The notes under the pieces are model-generated. The model saw only the letters and a program-made list of their open reading frames with translations. It was not told the origin of the DNA and did no database searches. 64,000 bases of DNA, from the NCBI GenBank assembly GCA_020205615.1, contig CM035168.1, positions 130,954,795-131,018,794 of the forward strand, in the 5' to 3' direction. This DNA comes from Panax quinquefolius (taxonomy: Eukaryota; Streptophyta; Magnoliopsida; Apiales; Araliaceae). Every line of letters starts with the position of its first letter. Position 1 is the first letter of the stretch. The position numbers were made by a program, and so were the translations under genes. Shown in pieces: positions 12,101 through 22,433 of this stretch.

Positions 12101-12869
12101 ACTTATCTAAATGTCCTTATTAAAGAAACATGTTCAACCAAAAATGCTTACAAAAAACACATCTAAATGTGCTTTCTATTCGCACATATCATGACAAGCT
12201 CAAGATTAACTTCACACATGTCTCCAATCCCCAAAAATGTTCCCCGCTTATTTTCAACCACAAAAAGAAAAGAAAAAAAATACTCACTGCATTCAGTACA
12301 TTAAAAACGCAACAACAACTTAAACCTTTGCTTACCCACTAACTTCAAATGATTATACAACAAAATTTACTTATCAACACAAACACAAAATCAGAACTTT
12401 AATTAAATTAATAAGTTTCAACGAAGATACCTGAACGGATACCCTTTTCTCATTGTACACAGCTTCACCAGGAACCATGTTCTTAGTACAAAGAGCATCT
12501 TCTTTTCCCTTGGCAATAAACACACCTTCGTGTCTATGAGGCTCAACTACAACTTTGCTACCACCTTTCATTCCACCACCTCTCCCTCCGCGCCCACCAC
12601 GCCCTCGCCCCCTTCCATCACCTCTGCCGCCTCTCCCCCTTCCTCTATCGCTGGCTCCTCTTCCACCAAAACCTCCACCTCCTCGGCCCCTACCTCCAAA
12701 TCCTCCACCATCACTACGGCCGCCACGGAAGCCGCCGGAACCACCGCGTCCTGCAAATCAACCAGTCAAATTTACAACAACACAAATTTTAGGTGTTTTA
12801 TTCACCAATAAAGAAAAAATGAAAAGGTGCAAGTCGATTTGATGAAAAAATACCTCTTGGGGGTCTCAT
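9102..12869 (-). CDS. FIB: Fibrillarin (rRNA 2'-O-methyltransferase), intact copy
   Basis: Seven exons: 12854-12869, 12431-12750, 11581-11676, 11392-11469, 11126-11302, 9535-9603, 9102-9278. They total 933 nt and encode 310 aa, the usual plant fibrillarin length; phases and GT-AG sites fit. Residues 1-65 form the Gly/Arg-rich GAR domain that directs nucleolar localisation and is normally arginine-methylated. From residue 66 ([14 protein letters not shown]) comes the N-terminal domain, then the methyltransferase fold with the SAM-binding LGAASG (153-158), DVAQPDQ (223-229), ISIK (249-252) and a basic C-terminal PKKQKAAA. It acts in box C/D snoRNPs with NOP56, NOP58 and the 15.5K protein to methylate rRNA. 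Intron 5 (9604-11125) hosts two snoRNA-like sequences on the same strand. A telo box and TATA lie upstream. No defect is visible. Confidence 0.97.
10203..10277 (-). ncRNA. Box C/D snoRNA (U60f-like), copy a, in fibrillarin intron 5
   Basis: On the minus strand there is a C box AUGAUGA (10269-10263), a central C'-like UGGAUGA and a D box CUGA (10212-10209). The flanks can pair as a short terminal stem (ACAAGC with GCAUGU, one mismatch). Just after box C lies ACUCGGAUUCCCCUU. Its complement AAGGGGAAUCCGA matches, from memory, a highly conserved segment of 25S/28S rRNA just before the CUGUNUAAUUAAAAC stretch. In Arabidopsis the fifth intron of both fibrillarin genes hosts the C/D snoRNA U60f, so position and structure agree. 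The D' box is degenerate. Exact ends are approximate. Confidence 0.8.
10446..10520 (-). ncRNA. Box C/D snoRNA (U60f-like), copy b, in fibrillarin intron 5
   Basis: A second copy lies about 240 bp upstream in the same intron. Box C AUGAUGA (10512-10506), the guide ACUCGGAUUCCCCUU and box D CUGA (10455-10452) are unchanged from copy a. Only two bases differ in the central C' region (AUGGGUGAUG against GUGGAUGAUG). The terminal stem looks weaker than in copy a (GCA with UGC only). A further fragment with just the D-box end ('aaatgcatcagaaa') lies at about 10395-10408, a trace of the duplication. The guide being unchanged suggests it is functional or recently copied. Confidence 0.75.
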
Positions 12870-12952
12870 TGTTGGAGCTGCTAAAAGTTGGAATTTAGGG
12901 TGTTTGAGAAAGTAAGAGCGAAGGAGACGAGATACCAGACGAGGTCGATAGC

Positions 12953-12982
12953 TTTATAGGGTGAGATTAGGGTTTAGGGTTT
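12953..12982 (-). promoter_or_regulatory. Core promoter of fibrillarin copy 2: telo box plus TATA
   Basis: On the minus strand AAACCCTAAACCCTAA (12982-12967) is followed by TATAAA (12958-12953), about 85 bp upstream of the ATG. Telo boxes are common in plant promoters of translation and ribosome-biogenesis genes. The arrangement matches copy 1. Confidence 0.65.
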
Positions 12983-13311
12983 TTCTGTTCAAATTTCTAT
13001 TTTATTTTATTATAAGCATATTTGTTAGTGACGGTGCTGTGACCAACGTTTTACAACCCACCAATTGTGAACTACTACGAGTCTACGAAGTGTACAGTGC
13101 GACAATCACTTCAGAAAAACAGTCGGGGGTATACAATTTTATTTTTGTTCAACTATTTATATAATTTTTTTATAAAAAATGAGACTAATATATAAACTTA
13201 TAGTTTCATTTTGAACAAAACATCTCTGCCGCTTGACAGTAATTATGTAATAGAAGAAAATAAAGATAACAGACTATCCCAAAATCGAAAGAAAAAAAAG
13301 GTTATTTCTAT

Positions 13312-13575
13312 ATTCCTACATTTCAAAATATAAAATATTATTGATTTTTCAAAACTCATTTAAAACATTTTTTAAATTAAAATTGACATATTCATTTAAT
13401 TTTAGTCAATATATCGATGAATATTGTACATTTTTTAAAAAGTACTATTAATTATAATTTTTATTTTTATAATTTTTAATAAATTTTATCAATTTTAAAT
13501 GTAAAAATATTTTAAATTAAAATTTAAAAATCAATAATAATATTATAATTTAAAACGAAATAGATATTTATTTTG
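13312..13575. mobile_element. MITE-like palindromic element
   Basis: The left arm 'ttattgatttttcaaa' and right arm 'aaaaatcaataataat' are inverted copies, extended by 'tttcaaaatataaaat' and 'ttataatttaaaacgaaat'. The total is about 260 bp with no coding capacity. This fits a Stowaway-type MITE. Confidence 0.45.
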
Positions 13576-13965
13576 AACTCAATTTTGTTGCATTCTAGAA
13601 TGCACCCAAATATATAGTAATGATGTTAAGATTTTTCATGTACATATAGCCGTACTGATCCTAATTTATATATATAGCCATATTGATCCATATATTATAT
13701 TAGTTGTGTATCGCTCCAAAGTCTTATATAGGCGATAAAATTTATTAAAAATTTTGACGATTCAAATAATTTATTGAATGAAGCAAAAAAATTCAAAATT
13801 ATTTATATTTTATTAAATAGATATACATAATATATAGGAAACTCATCTATAGTAAATGGTTACTTTTGACACTATTTCAATAAAAGTATCTTTCAATTTT
13901 TATTTTTAAAGAGTAGATATATGGAGAAATGATCTAAATATCTCCACTTTAGTTATATTTAAATA

Positions 13966-14215
13966 GTTTTAATGTATTTATTTGTATAAATAATTTATTA
14001 AGTAATAAAATTTAACATTGTCAATTATATCAAATGTATTTATTTTTATAAATATTTTTTAAGTAATAAAATTTAAATTTGTAAATTATATTCAATGTAT
14101 TTATTTGTATAAATAATTTCTTAAGTAATAAAATTTAACATTGTCAATTATATTCAATTAATTTTTGTATACATAATTTTCTTAAGTAATAAATTTTAAA
14201 TTAACAATTAGTTGA
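13966..14215. repeat. AT-rich minisatellite, period about 63 bp
   Basis: About four diverged tandem units, each containing 'tttgtataaataatt', 'taagtaataaaattta' and 'caattatattcaa'. Confidence 0.7.
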
Positions 14216-14589
14216 TTATTTAAAATTTAAGTTTCATATTGTAATACAATTTAATTTTTCTAATATTTAGAATGATCATTTCATTCTTTAATTATTCTCT
14301 CTCAAATTTAAAAGTTATTTTCCATTCCTTTTAAATACATGAATTTATTTTGTTCATAGGTCAACCTCCTTCTCTTTTCTCTTCACTATCTATTTTATTT
14401 ATTTTCTTTTCATATTTTTTTATGCTATTTTATTTTCTTTACAAAAACATTATATTTATATTTATTTTGAACTATTTTTTGTATTGTTTTCAAACTATTA
14501 TTTTTGACTTCTTTAGTTTCAATGGAAAATAAATTTATTTTTTGTATAAAATAAATTTGTAACGTTAAAATTTATATATAGTAATTTTA

Positions 14590-14905
14590 CTAGTCAAATT
14601 TATTACCCAGCTAGCACATAATTATTAATGATATTAAATTTATTACCCAACTAGCACATAACCATTTTAAAATTATAATTTATTACCCAGCTAATTATTA
14701 ATCATAATATCATAATTTAACATCGTTAATAAGTATAACATGCTATTGTTATTTTAATGTATTTATATAGGAAAATTGCCCGACTAGCAGACAGATAATT
14801 TGACTAGGAAAATACCCAGCTAGCACATAATTATCTGACTAGTAAAATTTTTGTATTATTTTCAGATTAATTTAAACAGCTAGCACATAATTATTGTTAT
14901 AATAT
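14590..14905. repeat. Irregular repeat of an 'acccagctagcacataa' motif
   Basis: Five or more copies of 'cagctagcacataattatt' or close variants recur at irregular spacing, interleaved with 'gactagtaaaatt'. No known element was recognised. Confidence 0.55.
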
Positions 14906-15290
14906 TGTTTATTAATAATTATATATTTTCAAAAAGGATGAAGAGATTAAACGGTAACCTTTTAAGGATCTAAAAAGTATAACATGATATTATTATTCTT
15001 AAATGAGGAGTTAATTACTATTTTTATAAAGAAAAAAAATAATACTCCACAAGCTCTCACTCACAAAAAAATTATATGAAAGTCTCACTCATGAAAATTT
15101 CCTTCTGAAAATATTAATTTTCTTTAAATATATTAAAGTACTTGCATATACTAAATTAATACAATTTATGTTATTTTGGTCTACATAATATTCTTATAAA
15201 TAAATATGAAAAGGATATATGATGTAAATAAAAAGCGTTATGATTTATGTTTTCTTTGATTGCTTAAATATATTTATACTTATTTACATA

Positions 15291-15432
15291 ATACTCCCTC
15301 CATTTTAAAAATAAAAAAATTGAATAAAGTATAATTTTCACAAAAATAAAAAAAATAGAGTAAAAGAATTTCAAATTTATACTTAATGACCTCACAATAT
15401 TATTTTTCATTCATTTTATAAGTTTGTAGTAT
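15291..15432. mobile_element. Short MITE-like element
   Basis: The left end 'atactccctccattttaaaa' resembles the common plant MITE terminus, and the right end is an imperfect inverted match ('cattttataagtttgtagtat'). About 140 bp, non-coding. Confidence 0.35.
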
Positions 15433-15647
15433 ATAAAAAACAAAAAAAATCAATTCACAATGTAATTCATATAAACTAAACACCTAAAGTAGAGTAGAAT
15501 AGTGATGGTATTCCTGAAAAAATGAATGGACAAACCAAACATAAAAATGAGAATGACCATTATATTCCCATTCCCTTTTTCTTTTCCTTTCTTAAGCAAT
15601 TTCATTCCATACATGACAAAGAATGGGAATCAAACATAGTATTAATA

Positions 15648-17045
15648 GTGGCCAGAGTCGGTCTTGGGTTTTCTAAGGCTCAGGGCGAATTTTCTCAAGT
15701 GTGCCCCTTTATACAATTTAACAAAAAAATAAATAAATTATCAACTAATTAATTTTATTAAAATTATAAGAATTTACAAAAGATAAGAAAGAACACTTTG
15801 GGGCCTCATTAAAACCTTGTTTGGGAGATAAGGTGAGATCATTTAAAAAATAACAACAAAAAAACTACTTGTTCTACTTTTTCTGTTTATTTGCATAATG
15901 AACTAGATTTGAAAACAGACGGCTCAAATTCTTTCTTCAAAAGATGTTCTATTTTTTCCTTGTATAGATGTATACATGATTTACTCAAATTCTTTTTTCA
16001 AAAGATGTTTTTAAAAAGATGATCACACCATATTTTATTCTCAATTCTACAATAAAAAAACCCAAAACCCACTCAAATTACAAAAAAATTGAAGCTGTTA
16101 AATCAACAAAATTATTTTATTAAATTAAAATAGAACACTCTCTTTCTCTCTTCAAAATTCAAACACACTGTTTTTTCAATCTCACTCATAAAAAAGGGAC
16201 CCATAAATTCAAACACTACTTTTTCATTCTCACTCATGAAAAATTTGATATGTAGGAATTGATAATGAGGGTGTAAAAATCCCATTCATGATATCCTGAT
16301 AATGACATGATTTGCCTCCAGTAAAAAAATGTCAATTTTTAAACAAAATAATGACTTGACCTATCATGATATCCTGCAAAACCAAGGGCATTCAATATTT
16401 CAATACTCACTCAAAAAGTAAAAAGAATATTTTAGAATCGAGCATAATTCCAAACCTACCAGGTAAAAACTAAAAAGACACGCAGCTAACTAGCATATTT
16501 TGACTGTGCTGGAACAAAATTCTAATACATTTTTTCTATTTCTTCTCACATTCATTATTCAAACACTGCTTTTTTAATCTCACTCATATAAAAGGAGCCC
16601 ATAAATTCTTATCCCCTCTTTCTAACAAACAAACTCAAACAAACCTTTTGCCTATCACACACAAATAGTCAAATACACATAACACAATTTACAGAACATA
16701 CCTCATAGTCAGAGAGCGCAGCAAGAAGCAGAATCAGATTTTAAGAAGCAGAATCAGATTTGAAAGCCACAGAACCTGTTTGACGGTACTAGAGATCTAT
16801 TTGATGGCTGATGGGTATTGGGTTGTAACTTCCAAGAGAATTTTCGGTGCTGTTGATGGCTTCTAGGCGCTCACAATTGAAGCTAAACCTTTTAGTGTTC
16901 CGTGTTCTGCATATTTTCGGTGCAATTGAACCGACTGTTCGATTTTGATTTTTGAGGAGAAGATTAATTGTTATGTGGGCTGTGGGTATAAGCTTATAAT
17001 TTAAAATTTCTTGGGCCCTCTTGACTTTTGGGCCGGGACAAGAGT
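15648..17045. mobile_element. Candidate hAT-like non-autonomous element
   Basis: The left edge 'gagtcggtcttgggttttct' followed by 'aaggctcagggcgaatttt' and the inverted right edge (from 'ttcttgggccctcttgac' and 'gggccgggac') share the GGNC / AAGGG / CCCAAG pattern of degenerate plant hAT termini. Inside, 16725-16760 has a short duplication ('aagaagcagaatcagattt' twice). No transposase frame is visible. Boundaries and class are tentative. Confidence 0.3.
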
Positions 17046-18234
17046 GCTCCCGATAATACGGGCGGTAGGCTTTGATAGCGACAATAGTTTAATTATCATT
17101 AATCTCATCGGTTAGTTATCGGGAGATACGTTTGTTAGGATAGTGTTTATACTAACTATTTTGATATGAATGACTTCATATATATATATATATATATAGT
17201 CCAGTTCCTATCCGGACTCTCGCATTTTCTTAAAATACGATTTTTTTTTTGCTTTTTTTCTAATTTGAGATATTGTATAACATAATTTATTGAAAAAATA
17301 AATTAAATACATATGTTAAAAAACAAAAAATATAGTTTTACATATGATAAAAATCATAGTTAGTATATTTTAAGATATGATATATAATTTAGCTTGCTAT
17401 CTTATTAAAGTGATATTCCACAATATAGTTAATTGGTCAATCTAATTAAAAGATTTTATTTTGACTTGGAATCAATTCATAAAATTTAAAATTCAAAGCA
17501 AATATAAAATTATTTAGTCAATAAAATGTTAGGTATTGTAAATTATTTAAAAAGAACTAGCAGTTTCAAATTTATTAACTTTACGATTTAAATGAATTTG
17601 TATCAACTTTAAAAATTTGTAAATTGACTTTTTAAAATAAAATGAATTCTTTTTATTTTATTTTAAAAACAGAGGGTCATTCTAAGTAGGCACAAAAATT
17701 ATGATAGTAATTTAAATTTCACTGAGTATAATTGATAGAGATTTGAAGATTTTTTTTCAATTTTTTTTAATGTTTTTGAGTAAAATAGGCAAGCCATGAA
17801 AACGTTAATTCATTTCTCATTTATTAATTAAGGATAATATTGTGTCTTTGACATATAAGAGAAAAATACAACACGGTTGAAATCTCATTACAGTGGGCTA
17901 TTATTTTGAGTAAAGCCCATTTAAGAATTTTATGTAAAAGCACTTGTTTATTTTAATCATCCAAACATAATTAATGGTCCATATGGATATCATTGTATCA
18001 CCAGTCCACTAATTAAACAATGTTCACCACGTCTAGGCCTGACAAAATATGGTTATGAGTTAGTTTTGGTTTTCAAAATATGATTATGGTTCCATTTAAG
18101 AACTAAAACCATATTAACCATTTTTAAATATGGATAATATGGGTTGGAACCATATGATTATGGTTAAAAACCATATTAATCATATTAACCGTTTTAATAT
18201 TGTTATGGGTTATGGGTTTCATGAATACCTAATT

Positions 18235-18416
18235 TTGATTATGTATACCCCTTACCCCACCCCACCCCACCCCACCCCACCCCACTACCACTAAAAAAAA
18301 TAATATTATGTGATTATGTATATACTCCTTACCCCCTACTCCACCCCACCCCACCCCAACCCAACCCAATCAAAAATAATAATATTATGTGATTATGTAT
18401 ATACCCCTTACCCCCC
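18235..18416. repeat. CACCC pentanucleotide runs within a larger tandem repeat
   Basis: (CACCC)n runs at about 18253-18286 and 18340-18356 lie inside a roughly 90-100 bp unit ('gattatgtatatacccctta' then C-rich run then 'aataatattatg') present about three times. It is the complement of the GGGGT-type array at 52610. Confidence 0.8.
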
Positions 18417-19239
18417 ACTCCCACTGTAAAATTCTAAATTTTACGAATAAAAATTTAATTTTCTCAAAATATTTTTTTTGAATATTATGGTGTGAATTTG
18501 AGATGATGTTATAGTTGTGAGTATTATTTATAAATTCTGCAAAGTATGCAAGTTGTTATATTATATTCGATTGGTCGGAGAATATTCGTTTTTAGCGTGG
18601 GAATAATCGTCTGTGGTAGCAATCATTTAGTGAACCCCACAACGAAATTATTGTCAGATTGAGAAAAGACAAAAGTATTTTATTGAAAATAACGGCGAAA
18701 GTGTTACCGTTAAAACTGTTGAACTACTCGATAGTAAAAAATGCGATGTCTGGCGTGGTTGCATAGTAGCACACCAGTATTGATTATTGATCTTTACGTG
18801 ATAAGTCACCGGTTATACTCAATTATTACTACAGAATTCACGCATCATATTTCATATTATTAATTTAATTATTATTACAAGATTATCCGCATTATATGAT
18901 ATATTATTAAATCAATAAATGAGATGACAAAGTTATTCATATTATTAAATTGTAATATTTATAATGTCTGTAAGTTCGCTTAACGAGAGGTTTGGTCACC
19001 TAATTATGTAAATAGGAGAAATACTTATTAGAAAGCCCCCTCTTTCCTGGGAACAACCTAGTTGTTAAATATTGTGAGTTATAATATTAATGATGAATAA
19101 GTTCGTGTTGATTAAAGATGAATTTGATAGTTCCATTGTGTTGGGATTATTTGTGTTAGTAGAAATCGATATTTATTTCGATAATAATTGATGTTCGGAG
19201 ATTATATTGTTCAATCGGGTATTCAGGGCACTTTTCGTG

Positions 19240-19320
19240 TCGGAGTACTATTCACGAGTTACTATTCATAAGTTACTATTCACGAGTTACTATTGAGTTA
19301 CATTCACTTACTATTAGGGG
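19240..19320 (+). repeat. Short tandem repeat 'acgagttactattc' in LTR U3
   Basis: The motif 'gttactattcacgagttact' and variants repeat four to five times in the U3 part of this LTR. The other LTR copies have different repeats at this place. Confidence 0.6.
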
Positions 19321-19789
19321 AGTTGGTGCAAGATTGATGATACTTGCATGACTAAGTTAAAAATGGAGGTATAGATGGAGGTACTATACTGTAATTAATT
19401 TTTTCACATGTTTAGAACTATTGAGTCACATGATTTACTATTGATTCACATGATTTACTATTAGGGGAGGTGGTGCAAGTTTGATAATACTTGAATGACT
19501 GAATTAAAAATAAAAGAAAAGTTGGAGGTATTGTACTGTAATATTTCGAGCCCCAAAACGTGCAATTATCGAAACTATATTTTTCTATAAATAGAAGCTC
19601 ATTCTTCCTTCATTTCTCACCAATTCACTAAAGCTTTAGAGCCATTATTATAGAGAGAATTATAGAGAAAGAAGAAGAGAAGTCCGCTTCCTCATTTATT
19701 CCAAAGATCCAATCTTCTTTTCGAGGTAAGGGATATTATTTATCGTACTGTAAGGGTATCATTTCTTTCTTATTCATGAAGAGAACACG

Positions 19790-20395
19790 TTATTCCATTC
19801 CTTGTTATTATGTTGGAATAACTTTGTTTTCGCAATCTGCACCGCATACGTGGTGATCTTCTTTCGTTATTCCATTATTTATTATTATGTTGGAATAACT
19901 TTGTTTATGCCAATCTTAGAATACATGGTGAAATTCTTCTATTATTTCATTCTTTATTATTCGTTGGAATATCTTGTCGCATGTCAATTTCACCGGATTC
20001 GGTTCCATTATTTATTATTCCGCATTTAATATTACGCCGGAATATCTTCTGCGCGCTTTTTCCGGGACGGGTTCCATTACTTATTATTCTCGCATTTATT
20101 ATTCTCAGCCGAATATCCTCGTCATGCATGCGTTTTCTGGGACCGGTTCCATTATTTATTATTCCGCATTTATTATTACATTTGAAATATCTTGTTCGTG
20201 CGTTTACTGTGGGACACGCTCCATTATTTATTATTCATTGGGAATAACACGTCTGCATGCGGTCTCTATCACATGCATGGTGAATCCTACATTATTCCAT
20301 TCTTTATTATTCTATTGGAATAACTGCATACATGTGGATTACACACGTACGTGGTGAATGATCCTTCGTATTCATTCCTTATTAAATTATGGAAA
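19790..20395 (+). repeat. Hairpin-forming tandem array in LTR leader
   Basis: Repeats of roughly 55-65 bp each contain an inverted pair: either TTATTCCA ... TGGAATAA or GGTTCC ... GGAA, around an AT-rich loop with TTTATTATT. Units are joined by GC-richer spacers with 'catgcatg' and 'accggttcc'. The array lies about 200 bp downstream of the TATA box, so it would be transcribed in the 5' leader. Confidence 0.75.
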
Positions 20396-20502
20396 TAATC
20401 AGTTACGTTGATTATGATGAGAGTCATAATAAAAGCATTGGGTGATGAAAATCATGGATATATGAAGTATTAATAAGTGTTATGATGAGTTATATTGGTT
20501 AT
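20396..20502 (+). mobile_element. Internal-region fragment of the older element, left part
   Basis: Matches about 33670-33775 of the complete element ('gattatgatga(a/g)agtcataataaaagcattgg'). It continues at 25431 on the other side of an inserted solo LTR. Confidence 0.75.
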
Positions 20503-21195
20503 TGTAAGACCCAAACTTTTATAAATAAAGATGAATTTTCTATAAATATTATTTTTGAATATTATGGAATAAATTTGATATAATGTTATAGTTGTGGGTA
20601 ATATTTATAAATTTTGCAAAGTAAACAAGTTGTTATAAAATATTCGTTTGGTGGGAATATATTCTTTATCGGGAATATTAAATGACGACGACTCAATCGA
20701 TGGTGGACCCCTAGCGGAAGTATTGTCGTAGTTAGAAAGCGACAAAATTATCTTTCTATAAAAATAACGGCAGAGGTGTTACCATTAAAATTGTTGAACT
20801 ACCATTAGTAGTAAAAGTATAAAGAATGTCTGGCGTGGTTGCATAAAGTAGATACGCGGTATTGATTATTGATGCTTTACGTGAGAAGTCGCTAGCTATA
20901 CTCAATTATCACACGAAGAATTCGCGATCATATCTCTTATATTAGTGATTCAATTATTGTCACAAAGATCATCTCGTATAATATGTTATATTATTAATTG
21001 AGACTACAAGTTATAAATGATTAATAATTGTTGAAAGATTAAATATGTGTTGATTAAAAATAAAATGATTTGTGGTAATATTTATTCAATCCTTGATATA
21101 TATAAAGAGTTACATTATGAGACGTTTGTGGTAAGTTTGATTATTTTATGGGGGCCCATATGTCATCATCTAAGAGTCTCTTCGTCGATAGTAAA

Positions 21196-21330
21196 TTGTA
21201 TTTACCATCGTCGATAGTAATTACCTTTGTGAATAGTAATTACCTTCGTCAATAGTAATTACCTTCGTCGATAATAATTACCTTCGTCGATAGTAATTAC
21301 CTTCGTCGATAGTAATTACCCCTTCGCAAA
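21196..21330 (+). repeat. 19-bp minisatellite 'cttcgtcgatagtaattac'
   Basis: Six to seven tandem units in the U3 part of the solo LTR, with variants 'ctttgtgaatagtaattac' and 'cttcgtcaatagtaattac'. It is not present in the other LTR copies. Confidence 0.85.
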
Positions 21331-21654
21331 TAGTAGTTGTCCCTTCAATATTACCAAGAGTTAAGCGCCTTCTTGATTGTTCAAGGTTAATTACCCTTCA
21401 TGAAATAGTAGTTGTCTCTTGATATTACCAAGAGTCATTTTGACCCTTCGTTAAGACTCAAGAGCCACCCTCGCTTTTTATAAATAAAGCTCATTCCTTC
21501 ATTATTTCTTATTTAATTCTTTGAAACTACAGAGAGAGAAACTATAGAGAAAGAAGAAAAGTGATATTCGCTACTTCACTTTTCCAATATTGATTCTTCT
21601 AAGGTAAGGGATATTATTTGTTGTGCTGCCGTAAGGTGTTATTCTTTCTTATTC

Positions 21655-22130
21655 ATGAAAAGAGCTGTTATTTCATTCTTTATTATTACGTTGGAATAAC
21701 TTTGTATCTGTGGCATACCCTATACTTGGTGAAATCCTTATGTTATTCCATTCTTATTTATTCATTGGAATAACCGTATATACGTGGTTTACCCTATACT
21801 TGGTGACATTCTTCTATTATTCGTCTTTATTATTACATTTGGAACATCACATGCGTGTGTTTTACAGGACTGGTTAAAATCTTTATTATTTCTGTTGGAA
21901 CATCACATGCGTGTGTTTTATCGGACTGGTTAAAATCTTTATCATTCTGTTGGAATATCTATCGTGTGTTTTACACCGGATCCGGTTCCATCTTTATTAT
22001 TCATTGGAACATCCCGCTTGTGAATTTCACGACACGGTTCCGTTATTATTATTACATTGGAATAACTTTTGTCATGCAAGCAACCGCATGCATGGTGATT
22101 TCCTTTGTTATTCCATTCTTTATTATACCC
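21655..22130 (+). repeat. Hairpin-forming tandem array in LTR leader
   Basis: Same architecture as at 19790. Inverted pairs such as 'gttattccattc' ... 'ttggaataac' and 'ggttcc' ... 'ggaac' surround TTATTATT loops, beginning about 175 bp after the TATA box. Confidence 0.75.
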
Positions 22131-22433
22131 GGTTGGTTAAAACTTTGACTTCTATACTCCATGAAATTAGTAGAATATTCTTGATATTTGCGTTTCATCC
22201 AGTATCTTTTCATGGAAATATTCTTCTGATCATTCTTGAATTTTACTCTACAAAGCAGTATCATGTTGACAATTTGGACGTTATTAGTTCCTGAATAAAT
22301 TAATTCGTGAACTTGTTTTATTGAATTATTATGTCATTGTCATCATCCTCATGTTATATTATGTTATCTTTGGCTTACGTGCATAGATGAATTTAGTATG
22401 ATTATGACCATGGATCATTCGGTATAATCATGT

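Larger units (their letters stand above)
1115..13045. repeat. Tandem duplication of the fibrillarin locus
   Basis: 1115-3030 plus 8090-8620 is collinear with about 10577-12300 plus 12330-13045. Identity runs through exons, introns and the upstream region, including telo-box and TATA motifs, with only scattered substitutions and small indels. Exon lengths are identical for exons 3, 4 and 5 (96, 78, 177 nt). The two units are direct repeats. The left unit is cut at 1114/1115 by an LTR and carries about 5 kb of extra DNA at about 3031-8089. Introns match as closely as exons, so this was a genomic tandem duplication and not retroposition. Confidence 0.9.
13046..18423. other. Repeat-rich intergenic region
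   Basis: No conserved gene is seen in either strand. The sequence is very AT-rich and holds the MITE-like elements, minisatellites and candidate transposon listed separately. At about 18060-18200 there are several inverted copies of 'accatattaacc' and 'atggttaa', probably a decayed inverted-repeat element. Short ORFs (13 kb, 14.3 kb, 15.5 kb) are low-complexity. Confidence 0.6.
18424..20395 (+). mobile_element. LTR of an older element (U3 to hairpin array)
   Basis: Starts with TG (TGTAAAATTC) at 18424 and follows the same order as the other LTRs: 'gaatattatggtgtgaattt', 'gcaaagtatgcaagttgtta', 'gtagcacaccagtattgatt', a TATAAATA at 19586-19593, a purine-rich leader and the hairpin array (19790-20395). 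At about 20396 it jumps to sequence of the internal region ('gattatgatgagagtcataa', compare 33678), so the U5 end, primer site and first half of the internal region are deleted. Confidence 0.75.

Noticed and set aside
18253..18356. Interstitial telomere-like repeat
   Set aside because: The unit is CACCC/GGGTG, not the plant CCCTAAA unit.
19802..20357. Overlapping ORFs in the LTR hairpin arrays (also 21855-22294, 23394-23848, 30596-31006, 36704-37112)
   Set aside because: They come from the roughly 60-bp repeats, differ between copies in frame and length, and show no codon conservation.
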